Positions 1 to 9,114 of a stretch of DNA of 64,000 bases are shown here, in pieces (position 1 is the stretch's first letter; every line of letters starts with the position of its first letter). Position numbers and translations under genes: made by a program. Origin of the DNA: DAOPZC01 sp035353175 (GTDB taxonomy: Bacteria; Verrucomicrobiota; Kiritimatiellia; RFP12; UBA1067); NCBI GenBank assembly GCA_035353175.1, contig DAOPZC010000005.1, positions 1-64,000 on the forward strand. The letters are read 5' to 3'. A model generated the notes under the pieces. That model did no database searches, had not been told where the DNA came from, and was given only the letters and a program-made list of their open reading frames with translations.

Positions 1-2
1 CC

Positions 3-212
3 CGCCGGAACCTTCCATTTCCGGAAAAGCGTGCAATGCATTTTGCACTTCGCGCATCACAGCGCATGATCGCTTTCTCCGTTGACCCCTCAAAGATTAA
101 AGACGGCGACAACGACGTTATGGTGAAAGGCCCCGAAGGAAAAAGGTTTACGGTGAGACGCGCCGATTGCGTGGTGATTCATGGCGATGTTAAAACGTGC
201 GGATATTTCTGA
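3..212 (+). CDS. C-terminal fragment of an unrecognised protein (5' end outside window)
   Basis: A reading frame is open from base 3 to a TGA at 210-212, giving 69 codons with no start that must be real, so this is most simply the tail of a gene beginning before the window. The peptide has alternating hydrophobic and charged residues with a DGDND turn, a GPEG turn and a final VVIHGDVK segment, which looks like a beta-rich C-terminal domain of a secreted protein. I do not recognise the family. It lies upstream of two secreted-protein genes on the same strand, with a promoter-like sequence in between. Chance openness over 69 codons in GC-rich DNA is possible, so confidence is moderate. Confidence 0.5.
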   Translation, partial: RRNLPFPEKRAMHFALRASQRMIAFSVDPSKIKDGDNDVMVKGPEGKRFTVRRADCVVIHGDVKTCGYF

Positions 213-313
213 CCGGGAAGGAGAGACGCCGCACTCGCCTCTCTTGAACAATACGTCCCTCGTGTCGACGGATCATGCCATGGGACGATGTTGCGGGCAA
301 TGTGTCCGTTGTG

Positions 314-342
314 TTGACATTGGAGGCGCTCAACGTTACGTT
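314..342 (+). promoter_or_regulatory. Putative sigma-70 promoter for the 447 gene
   Basis: TTGACA at 314-319 is a perfect -35 match. After 17 bases comes TACGTT at 337-342 as a weak -10. It lies about 100 bases upstream of the 447 start, in the only non-coding stretch before it. Confidence 0.4.
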
Positions 343-446
343 ATCCGAGAACAGGATTGATGTTGGCCGGGCACAACGGTGCGACGAGTGCTTGGATCTT
401 GCGCGGATGAGACTCGATACGAGTATTTTTTGGATGGAGATCAACG

Positions 447-1742
447 ATGAAAGCAATGGGCGTTTTGATGTTGGTCATGCAGGGCGTCTTTTTCTCAGTG
501 TTGCCGCAAATAGCCTGTGCCTCGTCCGCCGATGTTGAGAAGGCGGTCGATCAGGCGAATGCGGCCCTATGGAAGAAATTCATCGGTGCGGATGGCCTGA
601 TCCACGACTATGTGGGCGAAATCCCGTCGCCGGAGGACTGCGTGCAGGGGCGGCCGAACGCCATCGGGTGGTGGAGCCCGATTGAGAACGGGCCGATGTT
701 TACGGGTTCGTATTTGGCGGCCTTTTGCGAGCGAGTTCGGCGCGAGGGTCGGCCGGACGACCAGGAAAAGATCCGGCGTTTGGTGAAGGGTTTGTTGTTG
801 TGTGCCTCGGTGTCGGATGTGAAAGGGTTTATCGCGCGGGGCGTGGGCACGGACGGGAAATGCCATTATCCGCTCGGCTCACAGGATCAGACGCACCCGT
901 GGTTCTACGGCTTGCACGCCTATGCGATGAGCGGGATCCCGAGCGAGGCGGAGCGCCGTGAGGTAGTGGACAAGATGCGGGAGGTCGCCGACGCGCTGGA
1001 GGCTCTGGACTGGAAGTGCCCATGTGACGGCGCCTTCAAGGGGCAGTCGCGCGGCGATTTCAAAAGTTTCCGGAACCACGGCGCGGTGATGTATCTGTTC
1101 AACCTCCGGGCGATGTACGACGTGACCCGCGACGACGTGTGGCTGGAGCGCTACCGCAAGGCGCTGGCCGAGCGTTCGCCCAAAAGCGGCAAGACGCGGC
1201 TGGAGATCTGCGCCGAGGGCTACCCCCATGACCGGGAGGAGATCAAGAACATCGACCAGGGGCAGCTCTGGATCTACGTCAGCTCGCAGGGTGCGCTGGC
1301 GCAGCTGGCCAAGCTGGACGAGAATGAGCAGGCCCGCGGTCGTTACCGCGCCGGACTGGAGATCAACGCCAAAGGAGCGCTGGCAGTGATTCAGTCGTTC
1401 GAAAAATTCGACAACGCCGACGCGAAGGTTTTCGGCCACGCGCGGTGGCGCGAGGGCTATCCCTTTTGGATTCCGCAGAAGACACAGGCCGAGGCCGAGC
1501 AGGTCGCCTCCAAAGGCGACTGGGCCAAGCTGGGGCCGCGCAAGCACTACGAGGTGCAGTATATGCGGAACCCGCTGGCGGCCGCGGCTCTGATTGCGCT
1601 GGCCGGATACCGCGAGGGGTTTCCGTCCGTCGCGCAGGCCCTCAGGCACTACGATTACGCGCGGCTCAATATGGCTGAGCTGTTCTTTGTGGAGGTCGCT
1701 TACTACGCGTTGCCGGAGAACGCGGGTGCGGACGGGAAATAG
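447..1742 (+). CDS. Secreted protein of unknown function, probably all-helical toroid
   Basis: A 431-residue protein with a hydrophobic N-terminal signal peptide ending near CAS-SAD (about residue 26). The mature part is rich in helices, with recurring aromatic and acidic motifs (WWSPIENG, HPWFYGLHAY, NHGAVMYLFNLRAMYD) of the kind seen in six-hairpin (alpha/alpha) toroid proteins such as glycan hydrolases and lyases. I cannot assign a family or catalytic residues. The start is supported by a GGAG sequence 8 bases upstream. It ends 22 bases before a sialidase-like gene, so the two are probably co-transcribed and may act on the same extracellular glycan. The function is inferred from context only. 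Confidence 0.75.
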   Translation: MKAMGVLMLVMQGVFFSVLPQIACASSADVEKAVDQANAALWKKFIGADGLIHDYVGEIPSPEDCVQGRPNAIGWWSPIENGPMFTGSYLAAFCERVRREGRPDDQEKIRRLVKGLLLCASVSDVKGFIARGVGTDGKCHYPLGSQDQTHPWFYGLHAYAMSGIPSEAERREVVDKMREVADALEALDWKCPCDGAFKGQSRGDFKSFRNHGAVMYLFNLRAMYDVTRDDVWLERYRKALAERSPKSGKTRLEICAEGYPHDREEIKNIDQGQLWIYVSSQGALAQLAKLDENEQARGRYRAGLEINAKGALAVIQSFEKFDNADAKVFGHARWREGYPFWIPQKTQAEAEQVASKGDWAKLGPRKHYEVQYMRNPLAAAALIALAGYREGFPSVAQALRHYDYARLNMAELFFVEVAYYALPENAGADGK

Positions 1743-1764
1743 GATGCGAAGGAGGAACGAAGGA

Positions 1765-2955
1765 ATGAAAAGCATGTGGTTTGTGGCGGTCGCGTTGGCG
1801 GCGGCCGGCATTGTCCGGGGGGCTGAGAAAAAAGAGGCCAAGAGGGCTTCGGTCCCGCCGGAGCTGACGGCGCGGTGGAAGGAAGAAGCGAAATTTCCCG
1901 TGGTGGATCTGTCGCAGGACGCCGCGCGGCAGGTCGTGGTGGCCGCGGGAACGGAAAATGTGTATCAGGGCCATCCGACTACGGTGCTGATGCCCGACGG
2001 GAAAACGATATTTTGCGTGTGGTGCGTGAACCATGGAGGGGCGGCGGGACCGATGGCGCGCAGCGATGACGGCGGCCAGACGTGGGTGCGGCTGGACGAC
2101 ACATTGCCGCCGGGCTTTAAAACGCATCAGAATTGTCCCAGCATCTACCGCATCGTGGATCCCCAGGGCAAGGCCCGCCTGTGGGTGTTTTCGGCGTGGC
2201 GCGGAAAGCGCTTCAGCGACGACGCCATGCCGGGCATCGTGAGTGAGGATGACGGCAAGACGTGGAAGGAGATGCCCCCGCTCGGCAAGGCGTTCCGCTG
2301 CGTGATGACCTTCAGCAGCGTGGTTCGACTCAAAGACGGCTCGACGCTCGGGCTGTACCATCGCGGACCCGAGGGCGCCGACCGCGCGCCGCTGGAGGTG
2401 TTGCAGACGGTCACGAAGGATGGCGGCTTCACGTGGTCGGAGCCGCGCGTGGTGGCGAACGTCGAAGGCAAGAATCCGTGCGAGCCGTACGTGTTCCGCT
2501 CGCCGGACGGCAAGGAGCTCTGCGCGCTGTTGCGCGAGAACACGCACCAGGGCTACAGCCTGGTGATGTTCAGCGCCGACGAGGGCGCGACGTGGAGCGC
2601 GCCGAAGGAGACGGCGTGGGGGCTGACGGGGGATCGCCACAACGGCGTGCTCACGAAAGAGGGCCGCATGGTGATCGCCTTCCGCGACCAGGCGCCGCTC
2701 TCGCCGACCAAGGGCCACTTCGTGGCATGGGTCGGCACCTACGACGACATCCGGCAGGGGAGACCGGGCCAGTACCGCGTCAAGCTGCTGCACGGCCACA
2801 AGCTGTTCGACCTCGGTTACCCGGGCGTCGAGCTGCTGCCGGACGGCACCATCATCGCGACCACGTATCTGAAGTATTGGAACGACGATCGCAAGCACTC
2901 GGTGGTCAGCACGCGTTTCACGCTGTCTGAGACTGACGCGAAACTCGCCAACTAA
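1765..2955 (+). CDS. Secreted BNR/Asp-box sialidase-like protein
   Basis: A 396-residue protein starting at the ATG at 1765, which has AGGAGG nine bases upstream and opens directly into a signal peptide (MWFVAVALAAAG...). At least four Asp boxes (S/T-x-D-x-G-x-T-W) are visible, near residues 100 (SDDGGQTW), 160 (SEDDGKTW), 217 (TKDGGFTW) and 270 (SADEGATW). This is the hallmark of the six-bladed sialidase propeller. Such proteins hydrolyse terminal sialic acids or related sugars outside the cell. I did not verify the arginine triad and catalytic Tyr/Glu, so it may be a relative with another substrate. It is the second gene of a likely two-gene unit. Confidence 0.85.
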   Translation: MKSMWFVAVALAAAGIVRGAEKKEAKRASVPPELTARWKEEAKFPVVDLSQDAARQVVVAAGTENVYQGHPTTVLMPDGKTIFCVWCVNHGGAAGPMARSDDGGQTWVRLDDTLPPGFKTHQNCPSIYRIVDPQGKARLWVFSAWRGKRFSDDAMPGIVSEDDGKTWKEMPPLGKAFRCVMTFSSVVRLKDGSTLGLYHRGPEGADRAPLEVLQTVTKDGGFTWSEPRVVANVEGKNPCEPYVFRSPDGKELCALLRENTHQGYSLVMFSADEGATWSAPKETAWGLTGDRHNGVLTKEGRMVIAFRDQAPLSPTKGHFVAWVGTYDDIRQGRPGQYRVKLLHGHKLFDLGYPGVELLPDGTIIATTYLKYWNDDRKHSVVSTRFTLSETDAKLAN

Positions 2956-3045
2956 CGCGCGCTTGCGTGCCTTCTGGTTTTCTGCGGCTGGAAAGCCGAC
3001 GGTCGGGGCGAGGGTCAATGACCGGGCGCGCGAAGAGTCATCCGT

Positions 3046-3074
3046 TTGTGGGTTCCGCCGGAGCGTGGTAAAAA
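3046..3074 (+). promoter_or_regulatory. Putative promoter for ldh-pcm
   Basis: TTGTGG at 3046-3051, 17 bases, then TAAAAA at 3069-3074, about 35 bases before the ldh start. The match to consensus is moderate. Confidence 0.35.
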
Positions 3075-3108
3075 TCGGCCATAAAAGGACGGCGACAAGG
3101 AGGACGGC

Positions 3109-4080
3109 ATGAAAACGTTCGATGCGTCGGGGAAGCGGCGCAAGGTGGTGGTCGTGGGGGCTGGCAACGTGGGCTCTGCGTTCTGCTTCGCGCTTGCCCA
3201 GAGCGGGCTGGCGGAGGAGATCGTTCTGCTCGACGCGAACGCGGATCTCGCGAAAGGGCAGGCCTTGGACCTGGCACATGGACAGCCGTATTTCCCGGCG
3301 GTCGCGATCCGCGACGGCAGCCCGGCGGACTATGCGGACGCCAGCGTGATCGTCATCACGGCGGGCGCGGCGCAGAAGCCCGGCGAGACCCGGCTGCAGC
3401 TGCTGCAGAAGAATGCGGCCATCGTCTCGTCGATCATCGGCGAGATCGTCGCGGCGCACGCTTGCGGCGTGGTTCTGGTGGCCAGCAACCCCGTGGACGT
3501 CCTGACGTATGTCGCGCTGAAGCGCTCCGGATGGGAGCGGGGCCGGGTGATCGGGTCCGGCACGGTCCTCGATAGCGCGCGTTTCCGTTATCTGCTGGGT
3601 CGGCATTGCGGCGTCGATGTGCACAACGTGCATGCCTACATCTTGGGCGAACACGGCGACAGCGAGTTTGCGGCGTGGTCGATGACGCACGTAGCGGGCA
3701 TGTCCATGGAAGACTATTGCCCGGTTTGCCGGGCCTGCGCGGATTGGATGGCGGAACGGCACGCCATCGTGCAGGCGGTGCGGAATTCGGCCTATCACAT
3801 CATCGAATATAAGGGGACGACCTGCTTCGGGGTCGGCATGGCCCTCGTGCGGATCGTCGGCGCGGTGCTGCGCGGCGAGAACAGCGTGCTTACCGTCTCC
3901 ACGCTGCTCGACGGCGAGTTCGGCTTGCGCGATGTCTGTCTCAGCGTCCCGAGCATCGTGTGCCATCGGGGTGTGGACCGGGTTGTGGAGAGCCGTTTGT
4001 CCGATCCGGAACGGGAACAGCTCGCGGCATCGGCCGACGTGCTGAAGAGCGCTTTGTCGCAGGTCGGCGGCGCCTCTTGA
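3109..4080 (+). CDS. ldh: L-lactate dehydrogenase
   Basis: A 323-residue NAD-dependent dehydrogenase of the LDH/MDH family that interconverts pyruvate and L-lactate in the cytoplasm. The Rossmann glycine motif GAGNVGS is at residues 17-23. The specificity loop reads AGAAQKPGETR with Gln89, as in lactate dehydrogenases; malate dehydrogenases have Arg there. The active site shows Asp155, Arg158 and the proton-relay His182 in GEHGDSE. The length is normal for the family. The start has AAGGAGGA upstream. It is followed after 20 bases by a PCMT gene with its own strong ribosome site. Lactate formation fits a fermentative anaerobe. Confidence 0.93.
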   Translation: MKTFDASGKRRKVVVVGAGNVGSAFCFALAQSGLAEEIVLLDANADLAKGQALDLAHGQPYFPAVAIRDGSPADYADASVIVITAGAAQKPGETRLQLLQKNAAIVSSIIGEIVAAHACGVVLVASNPVDVLTYVALKRSGWERGRVIGSGTVLDSARFRYLLGRHCGVDVHNVHAYILGEHGDSEFAAWSMTHVAGMSMEDYCPVCRACADWMAERHAIVQAVRNSAYHIIEYKGTTCFGVGMALVRIVGAVLRGENSVLTVSTLLDGEFGLRDVCLSVPSIVCHRGVDRVVESRLSDPEREQLAASADVLKSALSQVGGAS

Positions 4081-4100
4081 GTGCGGAGGGAGGTGCGGTC

Positions 4101-4784
4101 ATGCGCGCGGAAAATCGCGGCGGGTCTCCTGCGCCAGATAACAGTGAAGTCCAAATGACGGCGGCCCGAGTCGCCATGGTGGACAACCTTCGCGCGCGGG
4201 GGGATGTGGAAGATCGGGTGCTGTCCGCCATGCTGGCGGTGAGGCGGCACGCTTTCTTTCCGGAAGACGTGCCCGAACCGTCGATCGCCTATGGGGACTT
4301 CCCGTACCCGATCGGCTGGGGGGCCACGATTTCGCAACCGTTCATTGTGGCCTACATGACGCAGCGGCTGACGCTGGACCCCGGTGAGCGGGTGTTGGAG
4401 GTCGGCACGGGATCAGGATATCAGGCGGCGGTGCTGGCGGCATTGGGCGCGCGCGTGTGGTCGGTGGAGGTGGTGCCGGAGTTGGCTGCTCACGCGCAAC
4501 GTGTGTTGGCGTCCGAAGGCTTTCGTGCGGTGCGGGTGCGGTGCGCGAACGGCTGCGAGGGCTGGCCGGATGCGGCGCCGTTCGATGCGATCATCGTGAC
4601 GTGCGCGCCGGAAGCGGTTCCGGAAGCGCTCGTCGCGCAGCTGGCGGACGGCGGGCGCATGGTCCTGCCCATCGGGGGCCTCATGGATGAGCAGCGGCTG
4701 ATGCTGCTCCGCCGGCGCGGCGACCAGGTGACGTGCGAAGGCGATCTGCCGGTCCGGTTCGTGCCGATGGTTTCCCCCGTATGA
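4101..4784 (+). CDS. pcm: Protein-L-isoaspartate O-methyltransferase
   Basis: A 227-residue SAM-dependent methyltransferase that repairs damaged proteins by methylating L-isoaspartyl residues. The PCMT signature is clear: the ISQPFIVAYMT segment that binds the isoaspartate, then SAM motif I (VLEVGTGSGYQAA). The C-terminal part carries the family's GGRMVLPIG strand. The start at 4101 has GGAGGGAGG just upstream. A later ATG at 4155 is possible but has no ribosome site. It probably shares a transcript with ldh and ends 9 bases from the convergent haem protein gene. Confidence 0.9.
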   Translation: MRAENRGGSPAPDNSEVQMTAARVAMVDNLRARGDVEDRVLSAMLAVRRHAFFPEDVPEPSIAYGDFPYPIGWGATISQPFIVAYMTQRLTLDPGERVLEVGTGSGYQAAVLAALGARVWSVEVVPELAAHAQRVLASEGFRAVRVRCANGCEGWPDAAPFDAIIVTCAPEAVPEALVAQLADGGRMVLPIGGLMDEQRLMLLRRRGDQVTCEGDLPVRFVPMVSPV

Positions 4785-4793
4785 CGGACGCCG

Positions 4794-7241
4794 CTACCGG
4801 CCCGGCCAGAGCGAGCGCCAGTAGGCCTGATCCATGGCGAAGGGATCGAGCGATCGGCTGGCGAGGTCGAAGGACTCCGGCAACAGCCCGAAGCGCTTCA
4901 TCTCGCGCACGTATTGCGCGTTTGGCTTCCATCCCGGCGTGCCCCATGGCGGCTGTGCGTCGTACAGTTTCTTGCCGCTTTCGATCGAGGCGAGCAACTT
5001 CTTGTAGTCCGGGTCGTTTTTGTCCTTGAAGACGACGCGTCCGCAGCGGCCATAGCCGCCCGACTCCTTGGCGAGGGGCGCGAGCAGCACGCTCGAACAG
5101 TCGGGCCGGGTGTAGTTCACGAGCACACCGGCGTCGAACATGCGGGCCGGGTCATCGGGCAAGACGATGCGCTCGTGGCTGCCGGTCGGGCGGCCGGCGA
5201 GCTTGCGCTCCTTGTCGCGCCGCAGCCCCCAGTTGAAGGGGAAGCCCGTGAGGTTGCGGTCGGCCGTGTTTTTATGGCACTCGAAGCAGCGCCGCTTGAA
5301 GACGTCGCGGCACTCGCCGAAGAATTTGTTGCCGGCATGGCCGTAATACTGCTGGTCGGCGGTGTTGCGCAGGGCCGCGTAGCTGCCGGCGTACGGGGCC
5401 GCCGCTTCGATCCAGAGCCAGACGGTGCGCCACTCGGCGGGCGTGGCCTTGACGCCGTGGTGGCCGCCGGCAAGGCGTTTGAGCAGGGGGCTGGCGGCGC
5501 TGCCGATGGAGCGCGGCGGCTGGTTGCCCAGGCCGTTGCGGCCGTCGACGAACTCGCCGCGCGTGACGAGCGCCATGTAGGCGTTGCTGAAGCGCGGCGC
5601 CTGCGCGGCGACCAGGTTGAGGTTGCCGGCGCGCTTCTGCGGGTTGTGGCATGTGACGCAGTTGCGGTCGAGCACCGGCTGCACGTCGCGCTGGAAGTCG
5701 AGCACGTCGGGCAAGCCGTCGAAAGGCTGGATGACCGAGGGCGGACGCTGCAGGGCGAGCAGGGTGCTGTCGGCGCGGCGGGCGTCGGCGGCGCCGGCCC
5801 GTTCCTCGTGGCAGCCGACACAGGTGAAGGTTTCGCCGGGCATGAGGTTGGCGAAGCTTTGCATCCGCTTGACGGAGAGGTCGTTCTCGTCCAGCGAGAC
5901 GAAGAAGAGCGGGCGCCCGGCGGGCGCGATGAACGAGGCGCTGCCGTCGGCCTCGACGGGCACGGTGCCGAGCACGCGCTCGAGGTTGAACGAACCCGAG
6001 AACGAGGTGAGGTCCATGCCGCCGCTGAAGTTGACCGGTTTGGGCAGGGGCTCGAGGATCAGCAGCTTCTTGACTTCGCCGCGGTTGACGCCGGCCATGT
6101 TGCGGCCGGCGTAGACATCGACCACCACGAACTGCCCGGCGGCTTGGCCGTCCCGGGCGCGGTTCGGGATGACCGGCTCGCGCGGCCGGGGGCGCAGCGG
6201 GCGCGGCTCGTGCACGGCGCAGAGGGGGTCGGTGTAGACGGCCTGCTCACGGCCGGTGCGGTCCATGAGGAGCAGGGTGCGGTCGCGGGCCATCAGGAAC
6301 AGGTCACGGGAGAGCGGGTAGGGGTCGCGGATGCGCCCTTTTTCGCTCACGCGGCGGGCCGCGGCTTGGACGTCCGGGCCTTGGAGCGGCGAGACGAGTG
6401 TGGCGAAGCCGGCGTGTTCGTTGGCGCCGTGGCCGGGCGAGAAGCTGGCGAGCACCTCTTGTGTGCCGGGGATGGGCAGGGCGTCGATCATCACGGTGTA
6501 GGAATGCATGTTGCCGTAGAATACGTTGACGCCGGTGCCGTCGGGGTTCATGGTCCAGAGGGCGTGGTATTCGACCTGCGAACGGTCGATGTACTCCCAG
6601 CGCATGTAGAGCAGCCGGCCGTCGGGCATGACGGCCGGGGTGTTGTCGTGCTCGATGTTGGCCGAGAGGCAGGTGATGCCGGTGCCGTCGGGCTTGCAGC
6701 GGTAGAGCGTGCCGACCTGCGTATACCAGCAGCTCACCCAGCGTTTGCAGCGGGTGGAGACGAAGGCGATGTCGCCGTCAGGCAAGCGGCACGGCTCGTA
6801 GTCGTCCCAGGGCCCGTCGGTGATCTTGCGCAGGCCCGTGCCGTCGGACCGGATCGCGTGCAGGTGGTAGAAATCGGTGCCGGCGGGGCGGTACGAGAAG
6901 AGGATGGACTGTCCGTCATAGTCCACGTGGGGGTCCCGTACGCTGCCGCCGCGCGCGTCCAAGAGAAGTTTTTTTTCGCCGGTGCGGAGGTTGACGCGGT
7001 AAAGCGCACCGGTATCCGACTGGCCGTTGCCGGCGTAGGCTTTTCTGGCGGCGTCGTCACAGTAGTAGCCGATGTTGGCGTACCAATGTCCGTCGTTATA
7101 GCGCGTGCGCGTGCAAAAAACGATTTCGGGGGCCTCCTTCAGCGGCTCCGCCAGCGCGTCGTCCAAAAGCGTTGCGTCCGCCCGTCCGCCGGCCATCGCC
7201 GAGATCAGCCCCCCGACCTTGATCCAGAACGTCCACCTCAT
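4794..7241 (-). CDS. Secreted PD40/multi-haem protein resembling hydrazine synthase alpha subunit
   Basis: An 815-residue secreted protein. The ATG at 7241 opens into a signal peptide (WTFWIKVGGLISAMAGG) and is preferred over an upstream GTG. The first half holds TolB/PD40-like beta-propeller repeats (for example SILFSYRPAGTD, IAFVSTRC, RLLYMRWEY). The second half has three CXXCH c-type haem sites: CVGCH near residue 476, CVTCH near 530 and CFECH near 653. This architecture matches the large PVC family annotated as hydrazine synthase alpha middle-domain-like. These proteins are widespread in organisms that do not make hydrazine, so a redox or electron-transfer role outside the cytoplasm is the safe inference. 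It is convergent with pcm. Confidence 0.8.
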   Translation of the reverse strand: MRWTFWIKVGGLISAMAGGRADATLLDDALAEPLKEAPEIVFCTRTRYNDGHWYANIGYYCDDAARKAYAGNGQSDTGALYRVNLRTGEKKLLLDARGGSVRDPHVDYDGQSILFSYRPAGTDFYHLHAIRSDGTGLRKITDGPWDDYEPCRLPDGDIAFVSTRCKRWVSCWYTQVGTLYRCKPDGTGITCLSANIEHDNTPAVMPDGRLLYMRWEYIDRSQVEYHALWTMNPDGTGVNVFYGNMHSYTVMIDALPIPGTQEVLASFSPGHGANEHAGFATLVSPLQGPDVQAAARRVSEKGRIRDPYPLSRDLFLMARDRTLLLMDRTGREQAVYTDPLCAVHEPRPLRPRPREPVIPNRARDGQAAGQFVVVDVYAGRNMAGVNRGEVKKLLILEPLPKPVNFSGGMDLTSFSGSFNLERVLGTVPVEADGSASFIAPAGRPLFFVSLDENDLSVKRMQSFANLMPGETFTCVGCHEERAGAADARRADSTLLALQRPPSVIQPFDGLPDVLDFQRDVQPVLDRNCVTCHNPQKRAGNLNLVAAQAPRFSNAYMALVTRGEFVDGRNGLGNQPPRSIGSAASPLLKRLAGGHHGVKATPAEWRTVWLWIEAAAPYAGSYAALRNTADQQYYGHAGNKFFGECRDVFKRRCFECHKNTADRNLTGFPFNWGLRRDKERKLAGRPTGSHERIVLPDDPARMFDAGVLVNYTRPDCSSVLLAPLAKESGGYGRCGRVVFKDKNDPDYKKLLASIESGKKLYDAQPPWGTPGWKPNAQYVREMKRFGLLPESFDLASRSLDPFAMDQAYWRSLWPGR

Positions 7242-7787
7242 CGCCTTTCTCCCCCTCACGGCTTCCCCGATCCGTTGCCCATAGCGTACCATACGGCCAG
7301 GCGCGTTTCAACCGTCCTCGCGACCGGAGACCGGCACATCCGGACCGGGGCTTCGGCGCGATCATCAGCTTTTTACTGATGGCGGCCATCACAGTAAGGC
7401 TGAAATAATGAAATAAGTCCAAAAAGGATGGTGCATAACGCGTGAGATATTAATTTTCAAAATGAGCTTGTGGTTATGCACAATTTTAGGCACTATACAT
7501 TAATGCCTTCTGGAGTCGTTTGGTTTTGAAATCCTCGGCGCGGCTGAATCGCGCTTGGGGGTTTCCTGTTCGATGCGGAGTCGGAGCGTGATGTATTCCC
7601 CGGTTCTGCGGAGAACGTCACCTGCGAGGCGATGTGGTGGCGTCTTCGGACGATGGCCCCATGCGGGACAGCCATCGGGAAGGTGATGGGCTCAATACGG
7701 TACCTGCGCAGGATGCGTTCTCAGACAGTTGGAGAGCGCTGCTGGAGCGCTATCGTGATAAGGGTGTAGACAAAAAAGGAGTATGTT
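7242..7787. other. 546-base intergenic region, no gene; inverted repeats
   Basis: No coding frame here has plausible composition. A perfect 9-base inverted repeat, GTGCATAAC at 7431-7439 and GTTATGCAC at 7473-7481, flanks an AT-rich core. Two copies of the self-complementary AGCGCT lie at 7735-7740 and 7746-7751, about 40 bases before the XRE regulator, and could be its operator. AAGGAG precedes the 7788 start. Confidence 0.4.
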
Positions 7788-8984
7788 ATGGGTAAGCATA
7801 AAACACCGGCTGAGCGCGAGATTGCGCTGCGTGTGGGTGCCCGGATCCGCCAACTGCGCGAGATCCAGCACATCTCACAGATCCACTTGGCCACGGATAT
7901 CGGGATTCGTGCGGGCCCGTTAGGCTGGATTGAAAAAGGCAAACACTTGCCGTCGGGACGGGTGTTGTACCGGATCGCCAAGCAGTTGAACGTCCGGATC
8001 GACGATCTGTTCCAGGAAAAGAACGTGTGGGAGGTGGGCTCGATGGCGTCGTCGGACGCCGCGCCTGTCCTGTTGGCTCCGCTCGACAACGGGGCGGGGT
8101 TGAACTCGGAACCGGTCAAGGCTGCGCACATCATCTGCCAGACGGTCGCCGGCGCGGTGATCAATCTGGAAGAGCTGTGCGGCGCGGTCAAGACGTCGGA
8201 AATTCCCCTGTGTGTGCCGTTCACGCCGACGGAGTCCGGCGCCGAATACCTGGCCGCGTGCGTGCGCCAGAACCTCGGCATCGGCGGCGCGGTGGTGTAC
8301 GACTACCTCGAGCTGTTCGAAAACGCGGGGCTGCGCGTGATCTTCCTGGACATGCCGGAAGGTTGCTCGACGTTCTGTGGCTACGACCGGCTCAACCGTA
8401 ACGCCTTCTTCTTCGTGAACAGCCAGCTCAAGAAGCAGCCGGAACACCAGATGTTCCGCCTCGTGTTCGAGCTGGGACGCCTGCTCTGGTACACGCGCAG
8501 TCTCTACTGCGCGGGATCGGAGGACGCGCAGGTCACGCTCGCGGAGGGCGAGGCGCTGGATGAGGCCCAGTTCGCGCGGCGGTTTGCGGCACACTTCCTG
8601 ATGCCGGCCCGTGCCGTCCAAAAGACGGTCTGGCAGATCGGGCTGACGCCGAAGGCGTGGACGTGGGACATGCTGCTGCGCCTGAAGAAGCGGTACGGCG
8701 TTTCCGCGCAGAGTTTTGCGCTCCGCATCCAGGGGCTGAACCTGAGCTGGAGCGAAAAACAGAAGCGCAGCCCGCGCTACTATCTGTTCAAAGACGAGCT
8801 GGACGCCTTCTATGCGGAGAACGGCGCGACCGCCGAGCCGGGCGGCAACCGGACGCCGCTGGCAATGAACGGGCGGTTGTGCGACTTGATCCTTCAGGCC
8901 GAACAGAAGGCCGGCAAGGAGCAGAAGCCCGTGAACGCGGTCAAACGGGTGCTGCGTCAGTCCGGCGTGAAGCTGGACGCGTAA
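7788..8984 (+). CDS. XRE-family regulator fused to a catalytically decayed ImmA/IrrE-like domain
   Basis: A 398-residue protein with an N-terminal XRE helix-turn-helix (about residues 14-70) followed by a domain shaped like the ImmA/IrrE zinc peptidase. The diagnostic HEXXH is degraded: the aligned segment reads FELGR at 227-231, so both zinc-binding histidines are lost while the Glu remains. The downstream family signature is intact (FARRFAAHFLMP, 263-272 region). Normal members sense or cut repressors, as in ICE activation and stress responses. This one could only act as a regulator or sensor. The ribosome site is AAGGAG. A strong terminator follows. No phage or ICE genes are nearby. Confidence 0.8.
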   Translation: MGKHKTPAEREIALRVGARIRQLREIQHISQIHLATDIGIRAGPLGWIEKGKHLPSGRVLYRIAKQLNVRIDDLFQEKNVWEVGSMASSDAAPVLLAPLDNGAGLNSEPVKAAHIICQTVAGAVINLEELCGAVKTSEIPLCVPFTPTESGAEYLAACVRQNLGIGGAVVYDYLELFENAGLRVIFLDMPEGCSTFCGYDRLNRNAFFFVNSQLKKQPEHQMFRLVFELGRLLWYTRSLYCAGSEDAQVTLAEGEALDEAQFARRFAAHFLMPARAVQKTVWQIGLTPKAWTWDMLLRLKKRYGVSAQSFALRIQGLNLSWSEKQKRSPRYYLFKDELDAFYAENGATAEPGGNRTPLAMNGRLCDLILQAEQKAGKEQKPVNAVKRVLRQSGVKLDA

Positions 8985-9006
8985 CCGTTTGGAATCTCGC
9001 AAAAGG

Positions 9007-9039
9007 AAAACCTTCCGGTGCAAGCCGGAAGGTTTTTTT
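9007..9039 (+). terminator. Rho-independent terminator after the XRE regulator
   Basis: A 12-base perfect stem (AAAACCTTCCGG with its complement) with a six-base loop (9019-9024), running straight into seven T residues. It sits about 20 bases after the 8984 stop codon. Confidence 0.9.
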
Positions 9040-9114
9040 GTATACTCGTCACCAATTGTCCTCGGGAGGACGCGTGGGGCGGTGTGCAACACGAGCGAAA
9101 AAGGAGGGGCGAAG

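Noticed and set aside
1666..3966. Long minus-strand frame across the sialidase and ldh genes
   Set aside because: Antisense to two well-supported genes, with Arg/Ala/His-rich low-complexity sequence typical of GC-rich shadows.
4914..7379. 821-codon plus-strand frame opposite the haem protein gene
   Set aside because: Val/Ala/Gly-rich shadow of the minus-strand gene, which has signal peptide, repeats and haem motifs.
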